From NCBI GenBank assembly GCA_016786665.1, contig JAEUVZ010000023.1, positions 1-64,000 on the forward strand: a DNA stretch of 64,000 bases, given 5' to 3'. The DNA comes from Flavipsychrobacter sp. GTDB lineage: Bacteria; Bacteroidota; Bacteroidia; Chitinophagales; Chitinophagaceae. The notes under the pieces are model-generated. The model searched no databases and was not told the DNA's origin. It saw only the letters and a list, made by a program, of their open reading frames with translations. A program made the translations under genes and the position numbers. This document shows, piece by piece, positions 10,006 to 17,435 of the stretch. Numbering within the stretch: position 1 is the stretch's first letter; every line of letters begins with the position of its first letter.

Positions 10006-10111
10006 GTAGTAAAATTTACTTTTCACGTAGCAAAATTTACTTTTCACGTAGTAAAATGCACTTTTGCTGGTAGTTAAATTTACCTTTCTGGTAGCTCAAT
10101 TTACTTTTGAA
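10006..10111. repeat. Five tandem 21-22 bp degenerate repeats
   Basis: Units begin with GTAG at 10006, 10027, 10048, 10070 and 10091. The consensus is GTAGTAAAATTTACTTTTCAC. Copies 1 and 2 are nearly identical and copies 3-5 have diverged. The core GTAAAATTTAC is itself a palindrome around a central A. The spacing of two helical turns puts all copies on one face of the DNA, which suggests protein binding. Candidates are the multiple terminal repeats of a decayed IS21-like transposon or an operator/iteron-type array; no transposase remains nearby. Confidence 0.75.
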
Positions 10112-10117
10112 AAACCA

Positions 10118-10140
10118 AAACCCGCTATGGTAGCGGGTTT
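10118..10140. terminator. Perfect hairpin next to the 21-bp repeats
   Basis: AAACCCGCTA and TAGCGGGTTT form a perfect ten-base-pair stem with loop TGG. On the minus strand the second arm is followed by TTTTGGTTTTTC, so it can act as a terminator for minus-strand reads. The plus strand is followed by TTTCAG and then A-rich DNA. No gene is clearly terminated by it, so it may belong to a decayed mobile element. Confidence 0.5.
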
Positions 10141-10406
10141 CAGAAAAAAACAAGATAATTTCTTTACTTTTCAAGCAAGAATAGAAATAAATATCAGTTC
10201 GCATCCGGCCAGCAAAGTCACACTCAACGAGCCTTACTACGAAGAAACGCATCTTCCGACTAGTACAGAAGTCGCATATTGAAAAACATGATGATAGTTA
10301 GAAACATTGCATCTAAAAAGAAAACGTAGGTGCATATGTATTCTACCCTCCTATCACCCAGCTCTGTACTACCAAATCAAGACATCCACAATACACCACA
10401 AAAGGA

Positions 10407-10431
10407 AAAGCCCAGCATCACGCCGGGCTTT
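10407..10431 (-). terminator. Rho-independent terminator of the E1 dehydrogenase gene
   Basis: On the minus strand AAAGCCCGGC pairs with GCTGGGCTTT (ten pairs including one G-U) around loop GTGAT, followed by a T-rich tail. It lies about 80 bp downstream of the E1 stop codon. Confidence 0.75.
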
Positions 10432-10471
10432 CAAATCTTTTATCATCATTACCGCCACCTCTAAAGGGCTT

Positions 10472-10511
10472 CCTCTCACCCTCTCCATGAATGGAGAGGG
10501 CCGGGGTGAGG
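10472..10511. repeat. REP-like palindromic element
   Basis: A long imperfect palindrome whose core arms CCCTCTCCA and TGGAGAGGG are perfect. The flanks CCTCTCACC and GGGGTGAGG pair further. It lies directly after the stop codon of the E1 gene. A looser element with the same flavour (CCCC...CTTT...GGGG, then GGGGCCGAGAGGA) lies between tgt and lptF/G. Such C/G-block palindromes are probably dispersed extragenic repeats. Confidence 0.5.
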
Positions 10512-10513
10512 TA

Positions 10514-12907
10514 TTACTCGGCCATCATCTCTTCTATCACCGCAGCTATATCCTCCGCATTGGGTTTGGAGAAGTAGTCGCCGTCCGTAGCGTAGGCGGG
10601 GCGGTGTGCCTGTGCGGCTATGGTGCGCGGAGCCGCGTCCAGCCAGCGGTAGCCGCCTTGCAGCTCTATCACCTGCTGGAACATGTAGGCGCTGGCGCCA
10701 CCCGGCACATCCTCATCTACAAATACAATGCGGCCCGTATTCTTCAACGATTCCACTATCAAATGGTTCACGTCAAACGGTAGCAGCGTGCGCACGTCTA
10801 TCACCTCGCACGATATGCCCTGCGGCTCCAGGTAGTTCACTATCGCCTCCTCTATCACCCTTAGCGTAGAGCCGTATGATACAATGGTGATATCACTTCC
10901 CTGCCGTATCACTTCCGGCACGCCAAAGGGCACCGTGTAGCTATCCAGGTTGGCGGGCAGCGTCTCTTTCAGGCGGTAGCCGTTCAGGCATTCTATTACT
11001 ATACCCGGCTCATCGCTTTGCAGCAGGGTGTTGTACATACCCGCCGCCTGCGTCATGTTGCGCGGCACGCACAGGTACATCCCCCTCAGGCTGTTGATGA
11101 TCATCCCTATCGGCGAGCCGCTGTGCCAGATGCCTTCCAGGCGGTGGCCGCGGGTGCGCACTATCAGCGGGCATTTCTGTCCGCCGCGCGTGCGGTATTG
11201 CAGGGTGGCCACATCATCGCTCAGCGGCTGCAGGCCATAGAGCAGGTAGTCCAGGTATTGTATTTCCGCTATCGGGCGCAGGCCGCGCATAGCCATGCCC
11301 AGCCCCTGGCCTATAATACTGGCCTCGCGGATGCCGGTATCGAATATGCGCAGGTCGCCATACTTTTCCTGCAGGCCGGCAAAGCCCTGGTTCACGTCGC
11401 CTATCTTGCCCAGGTCTTCGCCAAAGGCGAACACCGCGGGGTTGCTGGCGAAGGTATGGTCAAAGAATTTATTGAGTATTTCGTAGCCGTTCAGCACGGG
11501 GCTGTCGGTGCCAAATTGCGCTTTTACTTCCGGCACCTTCATAGCGCTCCACTTCGACTCCGAGTGCAGGTGAGAGGAGAATTTCTCCTTGTTGTCCTGC
11601 TTCAGGTACTCGTAGAAGCTGCGCAGGTTGCGCACCGCGTCGCTGTTGCCCGTGCAGAGCGCCAGCGCTTTGCGCACCGTTTGCATCACGTCTTTGCGTA
11701 TGGGCTCCTTTATAGCGCCCAGGCTTTGCGCCATGGCGGCGATGGCCTGCGCGTTGTCGCCGCCCTCGTACACTACCTGTGTGCAGAGGTTGGCCGCTTG
11801 CTCCACCTGGCTGCGGATGGGTGTGATAAATCCGTTCCACGCGCGTTGTTTGGCTTCGCGGGCTTCCGTTTTTGCTTCTTCGGCTATTTGCTCCAGTTCT
11901 TCATGGGTGGCAATTTCATTGTTCACCAGGAATTCCTGCATCTTCAGCACGCAGTCCCATTCCTTTTCCCACTCCAGGCGTTCCTTGCTTTTGTAGCGCT
12001 CGTGCGAGCCCGATGTAGAGTGGCCCTGGGGCTGCGTTACTTCCTGCACGTGAAAGATGGCGGGGATGTGGTTCTCCCGCACGCGGGCTATTCCCTGCTG
12101 AAAGGTAGCTACCATTCCGGCATAGTCCCAGCCCTTCACGGTATAGATATTAATGCCGCCTTTGGCCTCGTTCCACTGCATGCCGCCCAGCGCGTCGGAA
12201 ATGGAATTCTTGGTGGTCTGGTACTTGCGGGGCACCGAAATGCCGTAGCCATCGTCCCACACAAATATCGCCAGCGGCACCTGCAGCACACCGGCTGCAT
12301 TCACCGACTCCCAAAACAGGCCCTCAGAGGTAGAGGCATCACCTATGGTGCAGAATATTACTTCATTGCCCTTGCGGGTAAATTTTTCAAAACCTTTTTG
12401 CAGTTCCGGTACGTTGCGGTACATCTTGGAGGCGAATGCCAGGCCCAGCGCCCGCACCATCTGCCCTGCCGTAGGCGATATATCGCTGGAGGACTGCGGC
12501 GCGGTGGTCAGGTCTTTCCAGTCGCCCTGCTCATCCAGGAAACGGGTGCCATAGTGCCCGTTCATCATCCGCCCGGCGGTAGAAGGCTCCTGGTCCAGGT
12601 CGGGGTTCGCATATAGCTGCGAAAAGAACTTTTCAATGTCGCTCATCCCGGTGGCGAACATCAGTGTCTGGTCGCGGTAGTAGCCCGACCGGATATCACC
12701 CGGGCGGAAACACTTAGCGGCCGCTATCTGGGCCAGTTCCTTGCCATCACCAAATATGCCGAACTTGGCCTTGCCGGTGAGTACTTCGCGGCGGCCGATA
12801 AGGCTGGCCTCCCGGCTGGCCACGGCCATGCGGTAATCGTCCAGCACTTCGTTCTTGAACTCCTCAAAAGATAAGCGCGCGTCTTTGGTAGTGGTGGCTT
12901 GCAGCAT
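10514..12907 (-). CDS. Fused E1 alpha/beta subunit of 2-oxoacid (branched-chain type) dehydrogenase
   Basis: A 797-residue thiamine-diphosphate enzyme in which the E1 alpha domain (about 1-400) and the E1 beta domain (about 470-797) are one chain. The ThDP motif begins GDASTSEG at 189-196 and ends in VWDDGYGIS at about 216-224, where many E1 enzymes have GDGA...NN. The beta half begins near NGYEILNKFFD and carries the acidic FGEDLG segment. It decarboxylates a 2-oxoacid and passes the acyl group to E2 lipoate. Bacteroidota commonly fuse the subunits. Substrate (branched-chain oxoacids versus others) is inferred. A promoter-like element lies 30-60 bp upstream, and no E2 or E3 gene is adjacent. 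Confidence 0.88.
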   Translation of the reverse strand: MLQATTTKDARLSFEEFKNEVLDDYRMAVASREASLIGRREVLTGKAKFGIFGDGKELAQIAAAKCFRPGDIRSGYYRDQTLMFATGMSDIEKFFSQLYANPDLDQEPSTAGRMMNGHYGTRFLDEQGDWKDLTTAPQSSSDISPTAGQMVRALGLAFASKMYRNVPELQKGFEKFTRKGNEVIFCTIGDASTSEGLFWESVNAAGVLQVPLAIFVWDDGYGISVPRKYQTTKNSISDALGGMQWNEAKGGINIYTVKGWDYAGMVATFQQGIARVRENHIPAIFHVQEVTQPQGHSTSGSHERYKSKERLEWEKEWDCVLKMQEFLVNNEIATHEELEQIAEEAKTEAREAKQRAWNGFITPIRSQVEQAANLCTQVVYEGGDNAQAIAAMAQSLGAIKEPIRKDVMQTVRKALALCTGNSDAVRNLRSFYEYLKQDNKEKFSSHLHSESKWSAMKVPEVKAQFGTDSPVLNGYEILNKFFDHTFASNPAVFAFGEDLGKIGDVNQGFAGLQEKYGDLRIFDTGIREASIIGQGLGMAMRGLRPIAEIQYLDYLLYGLQPLSDDVATLQYRTRGGQKCPLIVRTRGHRLEGIWHSGSPIGMIINSLRGMYLCVPRNMTQAAGMYNTLLQSDEPGIVIECLNGYRLKETLPANLDSYTVPFGVPEVIRQGSDITIVSYGSTLRVIEEAIVNYLEPQGISCEVIDVRTLLPFDVNHLIVESLKNTGRIVFVDEDVPGGASAYMFQQVIELQGGYRWLDAAPRTIAAQAHRPAYATDGDYFSKPNAEDIAAVIEEMMAE

Positions 12908-12936
12908 ACTGAAAATTCTACATGTTTGGGATGGTA

Positions 12937-12966
12937 CAAAGGTAACCTCTTAATGCAAAAAGTAAA
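12937..12966 (-). promoter_or_regulatory. Predicted promoter of the E1 gene
   Basis: On the minus strand TTTA, an 18-bp spacer and TACCTTTG match the Bacteroidota consensus TTTG-(about 19)-TAnnTTTG with one mismatch in the -33 box. It is placed 30 bp before the ATG. Confidence 0.55.
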
Positions 12967-13049
12967 AAGCATAAAGCAAAAACTACCCCTGTTAGCGAAA
13001 AGATAAGGAGTAAATACCAACCGCTGAAATATGTGTTGTATATATACGT

Positions 13050-13079
13050 TTTGGAAATAATAGTCTGTGTGTATATTCG
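13050..13079 (+). promoter_or_regulatory. Predicted promoter of the small secreted-protein genes
   Basis: TTTG, an 18-bp spacer and TATATTCG match the Bacteroidota promoter consensus with one mismatch. The ATG at 13100 follows after 20 bp, which supports that internal start. Confidence 0.55.
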
Positions 13080-13099
13080 CCCCCTATACTTCACCTGGA

Positions 13100-13597
13100 A
13101 TGCGTATTATACTAGCCCTGCTGCTGTCTCTTGTTGTTGCTTCTCCCGCTCGTGCCCAGTGGAAAAATGAATTATTTGCTGCCGGGGGCATTGCCGTTGG
13201 TAATACCAACCCCACTACCGGATGGGCGCTCCAAACCAACAGGGAGTTTGCGGCAAGCTTTGGTTTCCGTTTCAATCCCGGCTGGAAACATATATTTATA
13301 TCATTCGGTTCGGGTATTGACTATGTTGACTTTTACAAAGATGGCCACTACTACGCCGCCACAGGAGCAGGAACAGGTTTCAAGACAACTATCAAGCGGG
13401 TAACAGTAAAGGCGGGTGCGGAAATGATGGCGATGCTGAACTTAACCGGCTGGCGTTCTTTCGTTACAGCTACTCCTCACGCCTCCGCTACCTACCGTAT
13501 TAACGGCAAGGAAATAGGGCTGATATACAAATACATGATTCCTTCCCGCTTCGGATACGGATACATGGTAGCAGGCATTATAGCGCGGCTGAACTAG
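13100..13597 (+). CDS. Secreted protein of unknown function, probable beta-barrel
   Basis: A 165-residue protein with a clear signal peptide (MRIILALLLSLVVASPARAQ, cleavage after ARA). I prefer the ATG at 13100 over an in-frame start 33 bp upstream because the signal peptide then starts at once and a promoter lies just before it. The mature part has alternating hydrophobic/aromatic stretches and a C-terminal aromatic-rich strand. This suits a small outer-membrane or surface beta-protein, but I recognise no named domain. The next gene starts 48 bp downstream on the same strand and may be co-transcribed. Confidence 0.65.
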   Translation: MRIILALLLSLVVASPARAQWKNELFAAGGIAVGNTNPTTGWALQTNREFAASFGFRFNPGWKHIFISFGSGIDYVDFYKDGHYYAATGAGTGFKTTIKRVTVKAGAEMMAMLNLTGWRSFVTATPHASATYRINGKEIGLIYKYMIPSRFGYGYMVAGIIARLN

Positions 13598-13645
13598 CTA
13601 GCTCAATGGCATAGTTTATTTACTGTTTTCAGTAAAAACACCCTT

Positions 13646-14104
13646 ATGCTCCACAGGATATTGTTAATCATGCTACTGGCGGCTATGGCGCCTGCCTCTG
13701 CCGGGGCGCAATCGGGTAACCGCCATCCGCAGCACAAGAAGAACCGGGAGGTAGCTCCGGAACACCGCGAACCGGTAAAGACCTTTAAAGACCCGCAATG
13801 GGCGCCCGCCGGCTACCACTCCGAGTATCACGTTTACTTCCCGGACCACCAGGCTTTCTACGACCCACGCCGGGGCTATATAGTGAACGATAACGGAAAA
13901 TGGGTGGTAATACCTACCATGCCCCTTTTCCTGGAGCAATCGCAGCTAAGCAAAACGCGGATACAGATACTGAAAGACCTGAGCCTGGATACACGCCCGG
14001 AGCTCAGCTACCCCCGCTATATGAAGATGTACCCCTCCGACCCCTCCCGGGATCCCATAATGGTACCCGTACCTAAAGCTACCGGCCAGCCGGGCAACCA
14101 CTAG
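13646..14104 (+). CDS. Small secreted protein of unknown function
   Basis: 152 residues with an N-terminal signal peptide (MLHRILLIMLLAAMAPASAGAQ). The mature part is rich in His, Pro, Arg and Tyr (for example HPQHKKNREVAPEH and YHSEYHVYFPDH) and ends in a flexible Pro-rich tail. I do not recognise a family. It lies between another small secreted protein and a transporter gene on the same strand, with only 32 bp to the latter. A weak 7-bp hairpin (TTTACTG-TTTT-CAGTAAA) separates it from the upstream gene. Confidence 0.6.
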   Translation: MLHRILLIMLLAAMAPASAGAQSGNRHPQHKKNREVAPEHREPVKTFKDPQWAPAGYHSEYHVYFPDHQAFYDPRRGYIVNDNGKWVVIPTMPLFLEQSQLSKTRIQILKDLSLDTRPELSYPRYMKMYPSDPSRDPIMVPVPKATGQPGNH

Positions 14105-14136
14105 TCAATTTACCCGTTGCCTGCTATCTTTATGAT

Positions 14137-14922
14137 ATGATTAAAAAGATACTGGCAGATAAGCCTACCAAGCTATTTATATTCATAGCTGCTTTCTTTG
14201 TGGCCAACGCGCTTATTGCCGAGTGCATTGGCGGGAAGCTGTTCTCGCTGGAGGCGCTGCTGGGCATGGAGCCACATCCCTTTAAGTTATTCGGGCAGGA
14301 GGGGCTTACCTATACCCTTACCTGCGGCGTGCTGCTGTGGCCGCTGGAGTTTGTAATGACCGATATAGTAAATGAGTATTATGGCCCGAAGGCCGTGCGG
14401 CGGATATCGTACATAGCGGTAGGGCTTATCTCCTACGCTTTCGTGATGTTCTACATGGCCATACACGTACCGCCCAATACCGGCTTCTGGACAGGCAGCC
14501 AGCAGGATAAAGGGGTGCCCGACATGCAACTGGCATTCAGCGCCATCTTCGGGCAAGGTATGTGGATCATCTTTGGTAGCCTGGTCGCCTTCCTGGTAAG
14601 CCAGCTACTGGATGTGTGGGTATTTCACAAAATAAAGAAGGTAACCGGCGAGAAAAAAATATGGCTGCGGGCCACCGGCTCTACCCTGGTATCGCAGTTG
14701 GTAGATAGCTATATAGTGCTGTTCATCGCCTTCTACCTGGGGCAAGACTGGCCGTGGCAGCTGGTGCTGGCGGTAGGCCTGGTCAACTATTCTTACAAGG
14801 CCTTTATGGCGCTGGTGCTTACCCCGGTCATCTACCTGGTACACGGAATGATAAAGCGCTACTTCGGTGAGGAAGTAGCGCTGGAAATGAGATTGGCCGC
14901 TATGAACAAGGCGAACGATTAG
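14137..14922 (+). CDS. yhhQ: Queuosine precursor transporter (YhhQ/QPTR family)
   Basis: A 261-residue integral membrane protein with about six hydrophobic segments. It contains the family motif FVMTDIVNEYYGPKAVRR (near residues 71-88) and late conserved stretches such as GSTLVSQLVDS. The family imports the 7-deazaguanine precursors preQ0/preQ1 across the inner membrane for queuosine modification of tRNA. The window also contains tgt, the enzyme that inserts the precursor into tRNA, about 14 kb away, so salvage is consistent. The last 4 bp overlap the 3' end of a convergent gene. It is the last gene of a short plus-strand run with two small secreted proteins. Confidence 0.88.
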   Translation: MIKKILADKPTKLFIFIAAFFVANALIAECIGGKLFSLEALLGMEPHPFKLFGQEGLTYTLTCGVLLWPLEFVMTDIVNEYYGPKAVRRISYIAVGLISYAFVMFYMAIHVPPNTGFWTGSQQDKGVPDMQLAFSAIFGQGMWIIFGSLVAFLVSQLLDVWVFHKIKKVTGEKKIWLRATGSTLVSQLVDSYIVLFIAFYLGQDWPWQLVLAVGLVNYSYKAFMALVLTPVIYLVHGMIKRYFGEEVALEMRLAAMNKAND

Positions 14923-16694
14923 TTGCCGCCCGGTGTCAGTTCGTTAGAACGTTTGTCTTTGCCGAAGCGATAGCTGACATTGAACTGGAAGTTGGGCTTG
15001 AAGAAGATATCCCTCGATATCTGCTGCGCTCCCTGTGTCTTCGTGTTGTCCCATACGTTGTGCGTCATACGGGCGTCCAGGGTCACCATGTTGATGCGGT
15101 ACCCTACCCCTACGGCATATCCGCCGCCAAAGCGTGCACTAAAGTCGTTGACCGTAAGGGGCACCCTCGACTCTTCTATCTGCGAAACCATTCCGATGGC
15201 CGTCTTCCGGCTTATCTCTTCGGTTTGTGTATGGAAGAAGTATGAGAGGTTAACACCACCCAGCACAAAGAAGTTGTTGTAGTTGTACTGCAGCATGATA
15301 GGCATTTCTACACCCGAAACAGTGGAGTACTTAAAGTAGTGCTCGTTGGTTTCTTTGCTGTACATGCTTCCGCTGGGGGTATAGCTGATGAAGTTATCGC
15401 TGTATACGTTGGTAATTTTATTGAAGCGGTGTGTATAGCGGGCTTCCGCACGCAGGCTCCATTTCTCATGGAAGATCACGTCGGCAAAGAAACCTCCCTG
15501 GAAGCCGTACAGGTTGTACTTGCCTACGGAGGTATTGCCGCCTACCACCACGCCGGTGTTGACGCCTACTTTACCAAACTGGTATTGGCTGACGCTTTCT
15601 ATCAGTTGGTCTACCCAGCCAAACATGTTGAATTTGGCTTTGCCCTGGCCTTTGTGCCCGCCGGAAGCGTTATTGCCGCCACCACCAGATGCGGGTACCA
15701 TGGCATAGTTACCAGTGGGCTCGGTATCTTCTACAGGGCCTATAAAGGCCTGTGGTACCACTGGTGGAACCGGCTGTGTAGTAGAGGCGATTGGCCTATC
15801 TACCGGCACTTGTAAATCCGGGCCTTTATTAATAGTGGATTCCACCTGGGCGGTACCTGTCCGTGCATCTACACTCAGTTTCCGGTTTTCCTGCAGGGTT
15901 GGGATAGTGCGTGTTTCCGCATCTGCCTGCGGGTCACGGCCCGGGGCTTTGTTCGCGCGGTTATCGGCTGGTGTAGGATCACCCGCGGTAGGATTACTGC
16001 CGGTGTTGTTCTTTTGGTTCAGATTTCCTGGTGCAGGGCTGGTGTTGTTGGTAGCTGATGATGTGGTATTATCAAGGGGCTGTTGTACGTTGTTATTCGG
16101 GGTGCTGTTGGCAGCACGGGTATTGACTGTAGTAGCGGTATTGCTTGACAGTAACGGGGTGGCGTTGCCGGTAGTAGTGACCGCCTGCTGGTTGCCGGAG
16201 CGACGGCTGCGGTTAGCGCGGCCATTGGCTTTGGGCGATGCCGGGGTATTTGTTGCCGTGGTGGCAACAGGGCTGTTATTACCCGTGGCTATGGGCGCCG
16301 TTGTGTTGGGGGCTGTATTATCAGCTTCGGTGGCTGTTGCCGGGGCCGACTCACCTGGCTGGGCTTCAGTTCCCGGGTTGGCGGGCTGTGCTTCCGCAAG
16401 GGCGTTGCTGCCACCACCGGTGGTAGTCGCTTCCGCGGAAGAGCCGTTGCCACCGGGGCCACGGTAGGAGGAGTACATCTCATAGGAGCCTATACCCAAA
16501 GCGCAGATTCCCGCTATGGCAGCTACCGACAAGGCTGTCTTTCTCCAGTTCCATCGCGCCGCGCGGACAGGATTTGTTGGCATCGTCTTGTCCAACAGGT
16601 CTCTCATATGCAGCCATGCTCCCGCACGCTCTTCCTCTTCACCATTCAGGCGCTGCCGTATGAGGTCGTCTATGTGAATCATGTTTTTATCCAT
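14919..16694 (-). CDS. Sigma-factor-linked membrane protein with disordered linker and outer-membrane beta-barrel
   Basis: 591 residues with four visible parts. A charged cytoplasmic N-terminus (1-48, LIRQRLNGEEEERAGAW) is followed by one membrane helix (about 49-70). Next comes a low-complexity Asn/Thr/Ala/Pro-rich stretch of about 250 residues. The C-terminal part (about 350-591) has the alternating strands of an outer-membrane beta-barrel and ends VSYRFGKDKRS. The gene starts 12 bp after an ECF sigma factor gene, the usual place of an anti-sigma factor. The N-terminus is short for a classical zinc anti-sigma domain and has no HxxxCxxC motif. I infer a regulator that could span the periplasm. 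The function is not demonstrated. Confidence 0.7.
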   Translation of the reverse strand: MDKNMIHIDDLIRQRLNGEEEERAGAWLHMRDLLDKTMPTNPVRAARWNWRKTALSVAAIAGICALGIGSYEMYSSYRGPGGNGSSAEATTTGGGSNALAEAQPANPGTEAQPGESAPATATEADNTAPNTTAPIATGNNSPVATTATNTPASPKANGRANRSRRSGNQQAVTTTGNATPLLSSNTATTVNTRAANSTPNNNVQQPLDNTTSSATNNTSPAPGNLNQKNNTGSNPTAGDPTPADNRANKAPGRDPQADAETRTIPTLQENRKLSVDARTGTAQVESTINKGPDLQVPVDRPIASTTQPVPPVVPQAFIGPVEDTEPTGNYAMVPASGGGGNNASGGHKGQGKAKFNMFGWVDQLIESVSQYQFGKVGVNTGVVVGGNTSVGKYNLYGFQGGFFADVIFHEKWSLRAEARYTHRFNKITNVYSDNFISYTPSGSMYSKETNEHYFKYSTVSGVEMPIMLQYNYNNFFVLGGVNLSYFFHTQTEEISRKTAIGMVSQIEESRVPLTVNDFSARFGGGYAVGVGYRINMVTLDARMTHNVWDNTKTQGAQQISRDIFFKPNFQFNVSYRFGKDKRSNELTPGGN

Positions 16695-16706
16695 CTGGAT
16701 AAAATT

Positions 16707-17282
16707 TTACTTTTTAATGTGTAATTGCAGTCTTTCTATCTTATCCTTCAAAATACGCCGCCCTTCCGAGAGGTGCCATTTAGAAGTACCTTCACTAATG
16801 CCTACCATCTTGCCTATCTCCTTGTGCGAGTAGCCCTCCATTACATACATGTTGAATACGGTGCGTGTAGCTACGGGCAGCGATTGTACCAGCTCTATCA
16901 GCTGGTTGTAATACAGCCTGTCCGCGTGGTCTTTGTGTACATATTCATCTTTTTCAACAAGTAGCACTTTTTCGTTATACCGGCTGTTCTGCTTTACATA
17001 ATCAGACACCGCATGGAAAACGATCTTGCGAAGCCAGCCTTCAAAAGAACCGGAAAAAGTGTACTGCTGAACCTTCTGAAAAGCGCGCAAAAAACCATTG
17101 TTCAGCACTTCTTCAGCCTGCATTTCACTATCTATATACCTGCGAACGACAGACATCATTCTTGGGTAAAACAACTTGTATAACTTTTCTTGTGCCGCCC
17201 GCTCGTTGCGGATACAGCCGTGAATAAGTTCTTCAAGCTCGCTTGCCTGACCTTGTACCGTGTACGCCAATGCTATAGACAA
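16707..17282 (-). CDS. ECF-family RNA polymerase sigma factor
   Basis: 191 residues with sigma-70 region 2 (about 25-85, with the core-binding run QAEEVLNNGFLRAFQK) and region 4 (about 128-180, helix-turn-helix with HKEIGKMVGISEGTSKWHL). No region 3 is present, which is typical of extracytoplasmic-function sigma factors. The reading begins with TTG at 17282; a second TTG four codons later is possible, and there is no nearby in-frame ATG. It would direct RNA polymerase to a regulon including, by analogy with the family, its own operon. The downstream gene is its presumed membrane partner. Confidence 0.88.
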   Translation of the reverse strand: MSIALAYTVQGQASELEELIHGCIRNERAAQEKLYKLFYPRMMSVVRRYIDSEMQAEEVLNNGFLRAFQKVQQYTFSGSFEGWLRKIVFHAVSDYVKQNSRYNEKVLLVEKDEYVHKDHADRLYYNQLIELVQSLPVATRTVFNMYVMEGYSHKEIGKMVGISEGTSKWHLSEGRRILKDKIERLQLHIKK

Positions 17283-17435
17283 GTAATGGGGATGTTAATT
17301 ATCAGCTTACCTAATAAGACTGTGAGTGATACTCCGGGGTTGGGTAAACCGCGGTAATATTTACTGCAAATTAACATTTAATGGCGAAAAGGAGGGAAAC
17401 TAGGCAAATACGGCCCCTGAAAGCCGTAAAACCGG

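Larger units (their letters stand above)
9704..10513. other. Long intergenic region without a convincing gene
   Basis: About 810 bp between two minus-strand genes. It holds a five-copy 21-bp repeat array (10006-10111), a perfect hairpin (10118-10140), the terminator of the E1 gene (10407-10431) and a long palindrome (10472-10511). Short open frames are present on both strands, but they cross the repeats and hairpins, lack recognisable protein features and are very AT-rich. I see no RNA gene that I can name. Confidence 0.6.

Noticed and set aside
10006-10111. Repeat array as a CRISPR
   Set aside because: The units follow one another without unique spacers and no cas gene is present.
9821-10282. 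Short open frames in the long intergenic region
   Set aside because: They run through the repeat array and hairpin, have no signal or domain and no promoter.
11018-12616. 532-codon plus-strand open frame opposite the E1 gene
   Set aside because: It is antisense to a well-conserved enzyme, lacks any domain and has the His/Arg/Gln-rich composition of a codon-phase shadow.
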